Of a stretch of DNA of 59,285 nt, positions 16,462 to 23,928 are shown in pieces. Origin of the DNA: Buttiauxella gaviniae ATCC 51604 (GTDB lineage Bacteria > Pseudomonadota > Gammaproteobacteria > Enterobacterales > Enterobacteriaceae); the NCBI RefSeq assembly GCF_001654835.1, contig NZ_LXEP01000050.1, positions 1 through 59,285 of the forward strand, written 5' to 3'. Position 1 is the stretch's first letter, and each line of letters begins with the position of its first letter. A program made the position numbers and the translations under genes. The notes under the pieces were generated by a model, which ran no database searches, was not told the origin of the DNA, and saw only the letters and a program-made list of their open reading frames with translations.

Positions 16462-17412
16462 ATGAAACTAAGTATTATCATCCCATGCTACAACTCTGCC
16501 GAATTTATTGAAGATTGTCTTGAATCCGTCCTCCCTAATATCCAAAGTGATATGGAGGTCATCGTTGTCAATGATGGTTCGACTGACAATAGCAGTGACG
16601 TTATAAAAAACGTCGGGCACCGTTATCTTGATAAAAACTTGATCATTATTAATCAAGACAACGCTGGTTTATCTGCGGCCAGAAATAAAGGGTTAAGCAT
16701 AGCTTCCGGAGAATATATTTCACTCCTGGATTCTGATGATATTTATGATCGACAATTTTGGTGTGAAGTTCCTCCTCTTCTTAACGATTCATCGATTGAT
16801 ATCATCGAGTTTAATGCTGAACAGTTTGAGAATGAACTATCGAACATAGTCGAACATATTGATTGTGCAGTTTTTTCTGGAAAAAAGCATATCTCTTCAG
16901 TCGAACAATTGAAGCCTGCATTTCAGCGTTCCAAGTGGTATCCATGGGCCAGGGTTTACAAAAAATCGTTATTTCTGGACAACAATATTGAATTCCCAAA
17001 TGGAAGGCTATACGAGGACATGAGCACTGTCCCCGCTTTGTATTTAAAATGTAAATGCATTTTTGGAGTTAACAAATCACTTATCTGGTACCGTTTTCAC
17101 AAAAAAAGCATCACCCAAACTTTCAGGCAAAAAGACATTTCTGATTTGGTTTATGTTGCAACCAAACTATCATCTCTTTCAAAAGAGAACCCTGAAGCAA
17201 AAGAAATTATTTTCCCTACCATGCAGAGGGTGTTTAATTTTATTAAATACACTCTGGTTAAAAATAAACAGGCAAATTTTCCGCTGTCAGAACAAAGAGC
17301 ATTGCGAAAGGCATTAATGTCTTTTATAAGCGAATTCAAGCTCTCTCGTAAAATTCAAATACTCATTCTTCCTGTTTATCTAAATACTATCGTAAGAATA
17401 AGAAAAAAATAA
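16462..17412 (+). CDS. Family 2 glycosyltransferase (orphan)
   Basis: A 316-residue protein from the ATG at 16462. It has the GT-A fold signatures MKLSIIIPCYN, VNDGSTDNS, NAGLSAARNKG and the metal-binding DSDD motif (about residues 92-95), followed by a variable acceptor domain (WYPWARVYKK, GRLYEDM). Such enzymes add one sugar to a surface polysaccharide or lipid carrier on the cytoplasmic face. Alternative starts lie at 16414 (AAGAAG 7 bases upstream) and 16378; I prefer 16462 because GT2 proteins begin at this strand. The gene is visibly AT-rich and stands alone, so it was probably acquired. Donor and acceptor sugars are unknown. Confidence 0.82.
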   Translation: MKLSIIIPCYNSAEFIEDCLESVLPNIQSDMEVIVVNDGSTDNSSDVIKNVGHRYLDKNLIIINQDNAGLSAARNKGLSIASGEYISLLDSDDIYDRQFWCEVPPLLNDSSIDIIEFNAEQFENELSNIVEHIDCAVFSGKKHISSVEQLKPAFQRSKWYPWARVYKKSLFLDNNIEFPNGRLYEDMSTVPALYLKCKCIFGVNKSLIWYRFHKKSITQTFRQKDISDLVYVATKLSSLSKENPEAKEIIFPTMQRVFNFIKYTLVKNKQANFPLSEQRALRKALMSFISEFKLSRKIQILILPVYLNTIVRIRKK

Positions 17413-17423
17413 TTTAGTCTATG

Positions 17424-17467
17424 CGAGTTGGCCCTTCCAACCATTCTGGATTTCCAGGGCCAACTCG
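17424..17467. terminator. Hairpin between convergent glycosyltransferase and cybB
   Basis: Perfect 12-bp stem CGAGTTGGCCCT / AGGGCCAACTCG with a 20-base loop between two convergent genes. It has only a weak T tract on the + strand but is placed as a bidirectional terminator. Confidence 0.7.
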
Positions 17468-17474
17468 GTTGAAT

Positions 17475-18005
17475 TTAGCCCTTTTTACCTGGCATCATGC
17501 GCAGCAATGTATTGTCTCTCCACACATAATGGTGGAACAGTGCGGCAAATGCATGAATGCCAATCACAAAGTAACCGATGTTAGCGATAAGCTCGTGGTA
17601 GCTCTTAATGGTAAATTCCATATCCTCACCAGGTTCAATCGCATGCGGCATAGGAATGCCAAACACCGACCAGTCACTGCCTTTAAAGTACACTGTTGTA
17701 AAGCCGAGAATCGGTAACACAATAAACATCAGATAGATAATCGTGTGCACCAAATGGGACATTCCCGTAATAGCAGGATGCGGTTTTGGAGTAATTGCTG
17801 GTGCGCGATATTTAATGCGTATCAGCAAGCGGGCAATCATCAAAAAGAACACGCTGATCCCACAAGTCACATGAGTTGCGTTGAAGACAGGACGATACGA
17901 TCGCGGTGCAAAACCTTTCAGTTCCATCGCGCAATATGCCCCCACTATCAATAAAAAAACCAGCCAATGAAGTGTTATCTGTAACGAGGTGTATTTGCTG
18001 CGCAT
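17475..18005 (-). CDS. cybB: Cytochrome b561 (CybB)
   Basis: A 176-residue inner-membrane protein with four helices. It tracks E. coli CybB: SLQITLHWLVFLLIVGAYCAMELKGF near the start, HVTCGISVFFLMIARLLIR, a His in helix 3, SYHELIANIGYFVIGIHA and the C-terminus WRDNTLLRMMPGK. Histidines in the helices hold two b haems; E. coli CybB is a superoxide:ubiquinone oxidoreductase. The ATG at 18005 follows AGGA by 7 bases and matches the E. coli length, so I prefer it over the ATG at 18026. It is divergent from gapC, the same neighbour as in E. coli. Confidence 0.9.
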   Translation of the reverse strand: MRSKYTSLQITLHWLVFLLIVGAYCAMELKGFAPRSYRPVFNATHVTCGISVFFLMIARLLIRIKYRAPAITPKPHPAITGMSHLVHTIIYLMFIVLPILGFTTVYFKGSDWSVFGIPMPHAIEPGEDMEFTIKSYHELIANIGYFVIGIHAFAALFHHYVWRDNTLLRMMPGKKG

Positions 18006-18195
18006 TAGGGTGTCCTGCTTAGTCACAATGATTTTTCCAGGATAGCGGCTAATTCTTAGAAAATCATTAACATCTGGTGAAATTATCTAACATCCCCCCT
18101 AACAAAACCTGTTTGCGGCACCTCGGTTTATGAACTATCACTAGAGTTGATTAAGGATTGAGCAATTCCTGATGATTAAAAGTGGGGTTCATATC

Positions 18196-19197
18196 ATGAA
18201 AAAAATCGGTATCAATGGCTTTGGTCGCATTGGTCGTCTGGTATTACGCCGTGTTCTTGAAACTAAAAGCGAAGTTGAAATTGTCGCTATCAACGATCTT
18301 ACCTCGCCAAAAGTGCTGGCCTACTTGCTTAAGCATGACTCCAGCTATCATAACTTTGACGGAACAGTGGATTACACTGACGGTGCGTTAATCGTCAACG
18401 GTAAGAACATTGCGGTGTATGCCGAAAAAGAGGCGAAAAATATCCCGTGGGGGAAATTGGGTGCTGAGATCGTTATCGAGTGCACTGGTTTCTATACTTC
18501 GGAAGAGAAAGCCAGCGCACATCTGGACGCAGGTGCGAAGAAAGTGCTGATTTCCGCTCCCGCTGGCGATATGAAAACCATCGTCTTTAACGTTAACTGC
18601 AACACTATTACGCCAGAAGATAAAATCCTCTCTGTCGCCTCCTGCACCACTAACTGCCTGGCGCCAATGGCGAAAGCGCTGCACGACAACTTTGGTATTA
18701 AAGTTGGCACCATGACTACTATCCATGCATATACCGGTACACAATCACTGGTGGATGGCCCGCGAGGTAATGATCTACGAGCCTCTCGTGCTGCGGCACA
18801 AAATATTATTCCGCATACCACAGGTGCTGCAAAGGCTATTGGTCTGGTGATCCCTGAACTGCAAGGCAAACTCAAAGGGCACGCGCAACGTGTACCGACA
18901 CTTACTGGTTCAGTAACAGAACTGGTGTCTATTCTTGAGAAAAAGGTGACGGTAGAGGAAATTAACGCAGCGCTGAAAAAAGCAACTGAGGGCAATGAAT
19001 CGTTTGGCTATACCGATGAGGAGATTGTGTCGTCCGATATAGTCGGCACGAATTTTGGTTCGGTGTTTGATGCAACACAGACAGAAGTTACCGAAGTTGG
19101 CGATTTGCAATTGGTTAAAACCGTGGCCTGGTACGATAACGAATACGGTTTTGTCACGCAGTTGGTACGTGTATTGGATGCGGTAGCGAAGGAATAA
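18196..19197 (+). CDS. gapC: Glyceraldehyde-3-phosphate dehydrogenase, GapC type
   Basis: A 333-residue full-length phosphorylating GAPDH. Seen: the NAD-binding [10 protein letters not shown], the catalytic C150 in SCTTNCLAP, the His in the TIHAYT segment, and the C-terminal WYDNEYGF. It converts glyceraldehyde-3-phosphate, NAD and phosphate to 1,3-bisphosphoglycerate. The neighbourhood with cybB identifies it as gapC rather than gapA; in E. coli K-12 gapC is a pseudogene, whereas this copy is uninterrupted. GGGG lies 8 bases before the ATG at 18196. It is probably an accessory GAPDH with its own regulation, because the main gapA would lie elsewhere. Confidence 0.9.
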   Translation: MKKIGINGFGRIGRLVLRRVLETKSEVEIVAINDLTSPKVLAYLLKHDSSYHNFDGTVDYTDGALIVNGKNIAVYAEKEAKNIPWGKLGAEIVIECTGFYTSEEKASAHLDAGAKKVLISAPAGDMKTIVFNVNCNTITPEDKILSVASCTTNCLAPMAKALHDNFGIKVGTMTTIHAYTGTQSLVDGPRGNDLRASRAAAQNIIPHTTGAAKAIGLVIPELQGKLKGHAQRVPTLTGSVTELVSILEKKVTVEEINAALKKATEGNESFGYTDEEIVSSDIVGTNFGSVFDATQTEVTEVGDLQLVKTVAWYDNEYGFVTQLVRVLDAVAKE

Positions 19198-19203
19198 CAG
19201 ATC

Positions 19204-19236
19204 CCTCTCCCTGTCTGATTCGCAGGGAGAGGTTTT
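19204..19236 (+). terminator. Rho-independent terminator after gapC
   Basis: Perfect 10-bp stem CCTCTCCCTG (19204-19213) / CAGGGAGAGG (19223-19232) followed by TTTT. It also lies just downstream of the convergent dbpA stop. Confidence 0.85.
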
Positions 19237-19242
19237 AAAGAC

Positions 19243-20616
19243 TTATTTCAGCAAACGCACTTTAACTGATTTGCCTTTGATCTTGCCCTGTTGCAACTGT
19301 TTCCACGCATGGCGTGCAACAGACTCACGAACCGCAACATAAACGTGCATTGGGTGCACATCGATTTTACCGATATCCGCCCCATCCAGCCCCATGTCAC
19401 CAGTCAACGCACCAAGAATATCGCCCGGGCGCATTTTCGCTTTCTTGCCACCATCAATACACAACGTCACCATTGTCGCTTCAAGTGGTTTGATGCTGCC
19501 ACCGGTTGGTGCAGGCTGCCAGCTCAGGGACAAGTTCAGCATTTCAGCCAACACGCTGGCGCGTTGTGCTTCTTCTGGCGCGCAAAGACTGATAGCTAAA
19601 CCACTTTCCCCCGCACGCGCAGTACGGCCGATGCGGTGAACGTGAACTTCCGGGTCCCAGGATAGTTCGTAGTTGATGACCATTTCCAGCGCTTTGATAT
19701 CCAGGCCACGAGCCGCAACATCGGTTGCCACTAACACCCGGCTGCTACCGTTGGCGAAACGCACCAGCGTTTGATCGCGGTCACGCTGTTCCATGTCGCC
19801 GTGCAGCGCCAGCACGCTTTGATTGCTTTCGCTCAGTGCATCACAAACGGCCTGACAATCTTTTTTGGTATTACAGAACACTACGCAAGACGCGGGCTCA
19901 TGCTTGCTAAGCAGTTTTTGCAGCAGGCTGATTTTGCCGCTACGTGAGATTTCGTAGAACTGCTGTTCAACAGACGGCAGTTCGTCTACTGAATCAATTT
20001 CGATAGTTTCCGGGGAACGCTGAACACGGGAACTGATTGCGGCGATCGCGGTAGGCCAGGTCGCAGAGAACAATAACGTCTGGCGATCCTGTGGTGCATA
20101 GCTAATGACTTCATCAATTGCATCTGCAAAGCCCATATCCAGCATACGGTCGGCTTCGTCCAGCACCAGCGTTTGCAAAGCGTTTAACTTAACGGTCTCT
20201 TTTTTCAAGTGATCCAGTAAACGGCCTGGGGTTGCGACAATAACATGCGGCGCATGTTGCAATGAATCACGCTGGGCACCAAATGGCTGGCCACCACATA
20301 ACGTCAGCACCTTGATATTTGGCATATAACGCGCAAGGCGACGTAATTCTTTGGCCACCTGATCGGCCAGTTCACGCGTTGGGCATAGCACCAGCGACTG
20401 AGTGATAAACTGGCTCGCATCAATATGTTGCAACAAACCAAGGCCAAAGGCCGCAGTTTTACCACTGCCGGTTTTCGCCTGAGCACGGACATCTTTCCCA
20501 GCCAGTATCGCGGGTAATGCAGCCGCCTGAACAGGCGTCATGGTGTGGTAACCAAGTTCGGTGAGATTGGCGAGTTGTTCTGCTGGCAGAACGTTTAGGG
20601 TAGAAAAAGATGTCAC
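19243..20616 (-). CDS. dbpA: ATP-dependent RNA helicase DbpA
   Basis: A 457-residue DEAD-box helicase. Motifs in order: Q motif (GYHTMTPVQAAALP), Walker A AKTGSGKT (about residues 48-55), PTRELA, VLDEADRMLDMG (about 150), SAT (FSATWP), and HRIGRTARAGE. The last 75 or so residues are the DbpA-type RRM-like domain (GDILGALTGDMGLDGADIGKIDV), which recognises hairpin 92 of 23S rRNA. DbpA works on late 50S ribosomal subunit assembly. Length and domains are complete, and the gene has its own promoter region on the right. Confidence 0.95.
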   Translation of the reverse strand: MTSFSTLNVLPAEQLANLTELGYHTMTPVQAAALPAILAGKDVRAQAKTGSGKTAAFGLGLLQHIDASQFITQSLVLCPTRELADQVAKELRRLARYMPNIKVLTLCGGQPFGAQRDSLQHAPHVIVATPGRLLDHLKKETVKLNALQTLVLDEADRMLDMGFADAIDEVISYAPQDRQTLLFSATWPTAIAAISSRVQRSPETIEIDSVDELPSVEQQFYEISRSGKISLLQKLLSKHEPASCVVFCNTKKDCQAVCDALSESNQSVLALHGDMEQRDRDQTLVRFANGSSRVLVATDVAARGLDIKALEMVINYELSWDPEVHVHRIGRTARAGESGLAISLCAPEEAQRASVLAEMLNLSLSWQPAPTGGSIKPLEATMVTLCIDGGKKAKMRPGDILGALTGDMGLDGADIGKIDVHPMHVYVAVRESVARHAWKQLQQGKIKGKSVKVRLLK

Positions 20617-20886
20617 AGTTATACTCTCAATTAATGGGCTGTCAGACAGCGTCTGGCGCGCATCTTAGCAGATTTGAGGTGGCAAGGCGGCAGTTTCAGG
20701 CAAAATAGCGCTGGAGTTTTCAATCATAAAGCGACCATGGGTAAACGTCGGCCCCACTGTTTGTTTGGAACATAAACGGAAATCAAACGATACCCGAGAT
20801 AATTCTTAAGCATTGCTAGTCGGATTTAATAACCACATATACAATGCGAGGCTGTTTATGGTAACCATAATTAAAATAAGGTATTT

Positions 20887-21177
20887 ATGAAAAAGTTAAT
20901 GATAGCGGTTGTTGCTTCTATGGTTTTATCTGGCTGTGCTCAGCAAACATTTACGATTAACAAGGATATTGCTGAGAAACCACAGCAAACCACTACACAC
21001 CATTTCTTTGTTAGCGGAATTGGTCAAACAAAAACTGTTGATGCTGCAGCTGTATGTGGTGGCGCTGATAAAGTTGTTCGCACTGAAGTGCAGCAGACAT
21101 TTGCTGACGGTTTCCTGGGCTTTATCACTCTGGGGATTTATACCCCTCGTGATGCCCGCGTATATTGCTCTAAATAA
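20887..21177 (+). CDS. Bor/Iss family outer-membrane lipoprotein
   Basis: A 96-residue lipoprotein with a lipobox ending VLSGC (C17). The mature part closely follows lambda Bor and plasmid Iss: QQTFTINKD, THHFFVSGIGQTKTVDAAAVCGGADKVV, and GFLGFITLGIYTPRDARVYCS. These proteins sit in the outer membrane and raise survival in serum. Here the gene stands alone, with no other phage gene beside it, so it is either a chromosomal homologue or a leftover of a lost prophage. A perfect 15-bp palindrome (TTATGGT-A-ACCATAA, 20856-20870) lies just before the RBS and may be an operator. Confidence 0.88.
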   Translation: MKKLMIAVVASMVLSGCAQQTFTINKDIAEKPQQTTTHHFFVSGIGQTKTVDAAAVCGGADKVVRTEVQQTFADGFLGFITLGIYTPRDARVYCSK

Positions 21178-21193
21178 ATACCCTTGCCGGTGT

Positions 21194-21361
21194 TATACCC
21201 GTCGTACTTCAAGTTGCATGTGCGTTGGCTACGTTTACTCACCTGACAAATCTGCCTGGAGCAGATTTGAACGCTGTTTACAGCGCCCCAAAGGGGCCAG
21301 CGCAAGCGCTGTTCAAAAGGCTGAAGCCTTTTATCCTGCATCTTGAATTATTTTGGGTATA
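21194..21361. repeat. 168-bp palindromic MITE-like element
   Basis: Both ends begin TATACCC pointing inward and share an imperfect inverted repeat of about 26 bp (TATACCC...CTTCAAGTTGCAT against TATACCC...ATTCAAGATGCAG). Inside are three further hairpins: AAATCTGCC/GGAGCAGATTT, CAGCGC.../GCGCTG and AAAAGGCT/AGCCTTTT. It has no coding capacity. Size and termini match a class of enterobacterial intergenic palindromes such as the 167-168 bp YPAL repeats described in Yersinia; the match was not tested. It lies downstream of the Bor gene. Confidence 0.75.
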
Positions 21362-21465
21362 TGCACCGATATTAAACATTGTTGATATGGTTAATACAAA
21401 ATAATAACATGCCGAAATGATACCATCAGGCAATAGTATAAAAATAAATAAGAAGATAATTTTCA

Positions 21466-21606
21466 ATGACATGGGGATTTAAAATAGCAACAGCAATTCT
21501 TGTTGTTGTCGTGCTAGTTTGGTTGATGCTAATTATCAATACATTTGATAAATATGCACACTTTCATTATTTGATCGATCAAATTGAAGGGACTTACTTG
21601 AGGTGA
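21466..21606 (+). CDS. 46-residue single-helix membrane protein, unknown function
   Basis: A short frame that begins MTWGFKIATAILVVVVLVWL, has one membrane helix over about residues 6-25, and a polar C-terminus with several aromatic and His residues (KYAHFHYLID). AGAAG lies about 10 bases upstream of the ATG. The hydrophobic pattern followed by a charged tail is typical of small inner-membrane proteins, and random AT-rich sequence would rarely give this. I do not recognise a family. Confidence 0.45.
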   Translation: MTWGFKIATAILVVVVLVWLMLIINTFDKYAHFHYLIDQIEGTYLR

Positions 21607-21705
21607 CCTAAGTTAAATCACCTCAATTTATAATATTGTACTGATTCTAAAACCCCACCACTGACACATTGCCATTTCACAAAAATTATCTAAAATATCA
21701 ATACA

Positions 21706-22068
21706 TTAACTAGTGTGCGTGTTGATATTGAGATAGACCATTAACTCAGCTTTTGCGCTCTGTTTAGCGGCTGCGTCTTCGGCAACGATATAAAATGTTC
21801 TGGATGAACCTTCTGGTGCTTTCTCAGCAGGATAAACGGTGTAATTTAAATCCTTCTTACCTGATGCTATCTGGCATTTCATAGCCCATGCATTCACCTC
21901 TTTCTCATCACTCATACATGTCGTCGGCCCGTAGGAATAGCTGAGATAAGAACCCACCCGCTCCTCTGCATCTTTTACATAGGATGGAGCACAGTTGAGC
22001 CAATAAACCCCGCAAAGCACTAATGCAAGTGGAGTTGCGACTAAAGAAATAAGATGTGTTTTTTTCAT
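21706..22068 (-). CDS. Exported or membrane-anchored protein of unknown function
   Basis: A 120-residue protein with an N-terminal hydrophobic segment after MKKTH (LISLVATPLALVLCGVYWL), which is either a signal peptide or an anchor. The mature part has two Cys (TCMSDE and MKCQIA) about 14 residues apart that could form a disulfide in the periplasm, and ends in alternating beta-like segments (DLNYTVYPA, TFYIVAEDAA, AELMVYLNI). I do not recognise the family. It stands alone in an AT-rich region. Confidence 0.6.
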   Translation of the reverse strand: MKKTHLISLVATPLALVLCGVYWLNCAPSYVKDAEERVGSYLSYSYGPTTCMSDEKEVNAWAMKCQIASGKKDLNYTVYPAEKAPEGSSRTFYIVAEDAAAKQSAKAELMVYLNINTHTS

Positions 22069-22577
22069 GATCCCAGAGCTATTTTAAATTAGAGGGCTCG
22101 AAGTATATAGGAATCCGCTTATTGATTACACATTTTGAAATGGTTTTTTTATATTTGTATTAAATCGTATTCAATCACGCCAATTATAACTGTGCGTGAA
22201 TATTAATTTTGATACTAGTTTGCGGTATCTATATTTTAATTTATTGTTAATAACATGTTGTACTCAGCAGTATAAAACTCGTAAGTAATTAGTTTTCCCC
22301 TAAAAGTATATCCATAAAATATTTAAGCCTTTCTGTTTATTTGGCAATTATCTCTCATCGCCATAATTCCTGGCATCAATACCTGCCCGTGTATAGGCCG
22401 TCATTCCATACAAGATTCGAACAGTAGGACATGCTAAAAGCTGCGAGCCATGCCTCTCACTGGAAAAATACCGAACGGGAATCACCTATGGAATGGCTAC
22501 CAAATTTAGCTTGCGACTCTGAAGGCAGATAATGTCTATGCGAGGTATTGCTTCCACATGCGGTTAGCTACGTCTTA
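22069..22577. other. AT-rich intergenic region
   Basis: About 510 bp before the toxin-antitoxin promoter. The left half is strongly AT-rich and the right half contains fragments of more ordinary composition, but I see no supported gene, RNA or repeat in it. Confidence 0.4.
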
Positions 22578-22608
22578 ATTGTACATATATGAACAATTCC
22601 TCTATGCT
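22578..22608 (+). promoter_or_regulatory. Promoter and palindromic operator of the RES/Xre pair
   Basis: A near-perfect palindrome ATTGTACATA-TATGAACAAT (22578-22597, one mismatched pair) overlaps a good -35 (TTGTAC, 22580-22585). A -10 box TATGCT lies at 22603-22608 with a 17-bp spacer. Autorepression by the antitoxin at such a palindrome is usual for toxin-antitoxin operons. Confidence 0.6.
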
Positions 22609-22667
22609 TGTAATTAAGTTAACTCATGTCTCAGTTTTTAGCTGGCACAGATTATAGAGGAGGACAT

Positions 22668-23072
22668 ATGGCTAACACAGTACAGAAAGACCATCTAAAT
22701 GGCGCCATTGACCCCAGCAAAGCGCTACCTGTGGTGTTTCGCATTCTGGATAAATGGCACTGCAATTCTGATGAACAGCTGAAATTACTGGGTATTTCAT
22801 CGCGTTCAACATTGAACAAATACAAAGAGTCTAACGGGGGAATTCGTCTAACCTTGGACATGCAGGAACGAATGAGCTACATCCTCAATATTCATAAGTG
22901 TCTGCGATTGCTGTTTACAGCTGACGACAGTATTTATGGCTGGGTGCGCAAACCTAATAGCCATCCTTTCTTTGCTGGACGTACAGCAATGGATGTGATG
23001 AAAAGTGGCCGAGTGGCCGACCTGTATGAGGTTGCCAAACGGCTGCATGCATGGCGTGGGGGAATGGCTTAA
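22668..23072 (+). CDS. Xre/MbcA/ParS-type antitoxin of a RES toxin
   Basis: A 134-residue protein. The N-terminal part has a degenerate Xre-like helix-turn-helix (LKLLGISSRSTLNKYKE), and the C-terminal part is the MbcA/ParS toxin-binding domain (MSYILNIHKCLRLLF...WVRKPNSHPFFAGRTAMDVMKSG). The ATG at 22668 is fixed by GAGGAGGA six bases upstream; the upstream ATG at 22626 lacks a site. It overlaps the toxin start (TAATG), so antitoxin is made first and coupled to toxin. Confidence 0.87.
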   Translation: MANTVQKDHLNGAIDPSKALPVVFRILDKWHCNSDEQLKLLGISSRSTLNKYKESNGGIRLTLDMQERMSYILNIHKCLRLLFTADDSIYGWVRKPNSHPFFAGRTAMDVMKSGRVADLYEVAKRLHAWRGGMA

Positions 23073-23761
23073 TGCAAGAGCCGCCACTAACCAAGTTCGA
23101 AGGGGAGAAAGCCTATCGGATAATCCCAAGTCGCTATCCAACAATTGATTTGTATGAGGACGTGGCTAGCACCGACGAACTTGAGGCTGTTTGGGCTATA
23201 GAGGCAATGACCAATGACCGGTTAAAAGAAGAGGCCGGAGAGTTATCATTGGTACCAAAACACGATTGGTTGGTGGGTATTCATGGAAGCAGTTATGTAA
23301 TGGCGGCATTCACCCATTTAAATCCGGAGGGAGCACGATTTACCACTGATGATTTTGGCGGCTACTATTGTGCTCCTAAGTTAGATACCGCTATCAAAGA
23401 AACGGTGTACCACCAGGAGCGTGTATTAGGTTATACCTGCGAGCCTGCACAGAAAGTGCAGATGCGCGTTCTGTTAACTACATTTGACGCAACCTTGTCT
23501 GATATTACAAGCGAACCGTTCCTCTCCTCACCTATCTATCACGCCACGGATTACAGCCAGGCAAAAGCCTTTGCTCAGACTCAGAAGTCCCAAAACGTGG
23601 ACGGTATCCATTATCGCTCCGTTCGCCATACAGAGCATTTTTGCTATGTACTCTATCGACCTTGCCTGATTACTCATGTTCATCAGGCGCAACATTTAGA
23701 GTATCACTGGAATGGAAGCGCCATTACAAACGTACTCAGTATTCAGCTATATGGTGAATAA
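23072..23761 (+). CDS. RES-domain toxin (NAD-targeting family)
   Basis: A 229-residue protein with the RES fold. The family triad can be placed at R16 (AYRIIPSRYP), the Glu in DTAIKETVYH, and the Ser in HYRSVRH. RES toxins such as MbcT and ParT-like proteins degrade NAD+ or ADP-ribosylate targets and so stop growth. At 229 residues it is somewhat longer than the common 150-170, with an extra N-terminal insertion (LYEDVAS...SLVPKHDWLVG). It is the second gene of the pair and is followed by a strong terminator. Confidence 0.85.
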   Translation: MQEPPLTKFEGEKAYRIIPSRYPTIDLYEDVASTDELEAVWAIEAMTNDRLKEEAGELSLVPKHDWLVGIHGSSYVMAAFTHLNPEGARFTTDDFGGYYCAPKLDTAIKETVYHQERVLGYTCEPAQKVQMRVLLTTFDATLSDITSEPFLSSPIYHATDYSQAKAFAQTQKSQNVDGIHYRSVRHTEHFCYVLYRPCLITHVHQAQHLEYHWNGSAITNVLSIQLYGE

Positions 23762-23810
23762 CTGAAAACCGCTGGTTTGCCTGCGCCATTTTTTCGGTAA
23801 ACATTTCAGT

Positions 23811-23840
23811 GGATACTACTGAAATGAGTAGTATCCTTTT
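23811..23840 (+). terminator. Terminator of the toxin-antitoxin operon
   Basis: Perfect 10-bp stem GGATACTACT / AGTAGTATCC with a 6-base loop, followed by TTTT. It closes the RES/Xre unit. Confidence 0.85.
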
Positions 23841-23928
23841 GAACTGTCGTAAAAGTATGGTTCTGTTTGTGGCTCATCTGTAACTTAAGCGACAAGCCGC
23901 TAGCAGCTTTCTTCTGTGTTAGAAAATA

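Noticed and set aside
20856-20870. PhoP or Fur box upstream of the Bor-like gene
   Set aside because: The 15-bp palindrome TTATGGT-A-ACCATAA does not match the PhoP direct repeat or the Fur consensus; only noted as a possible operator.
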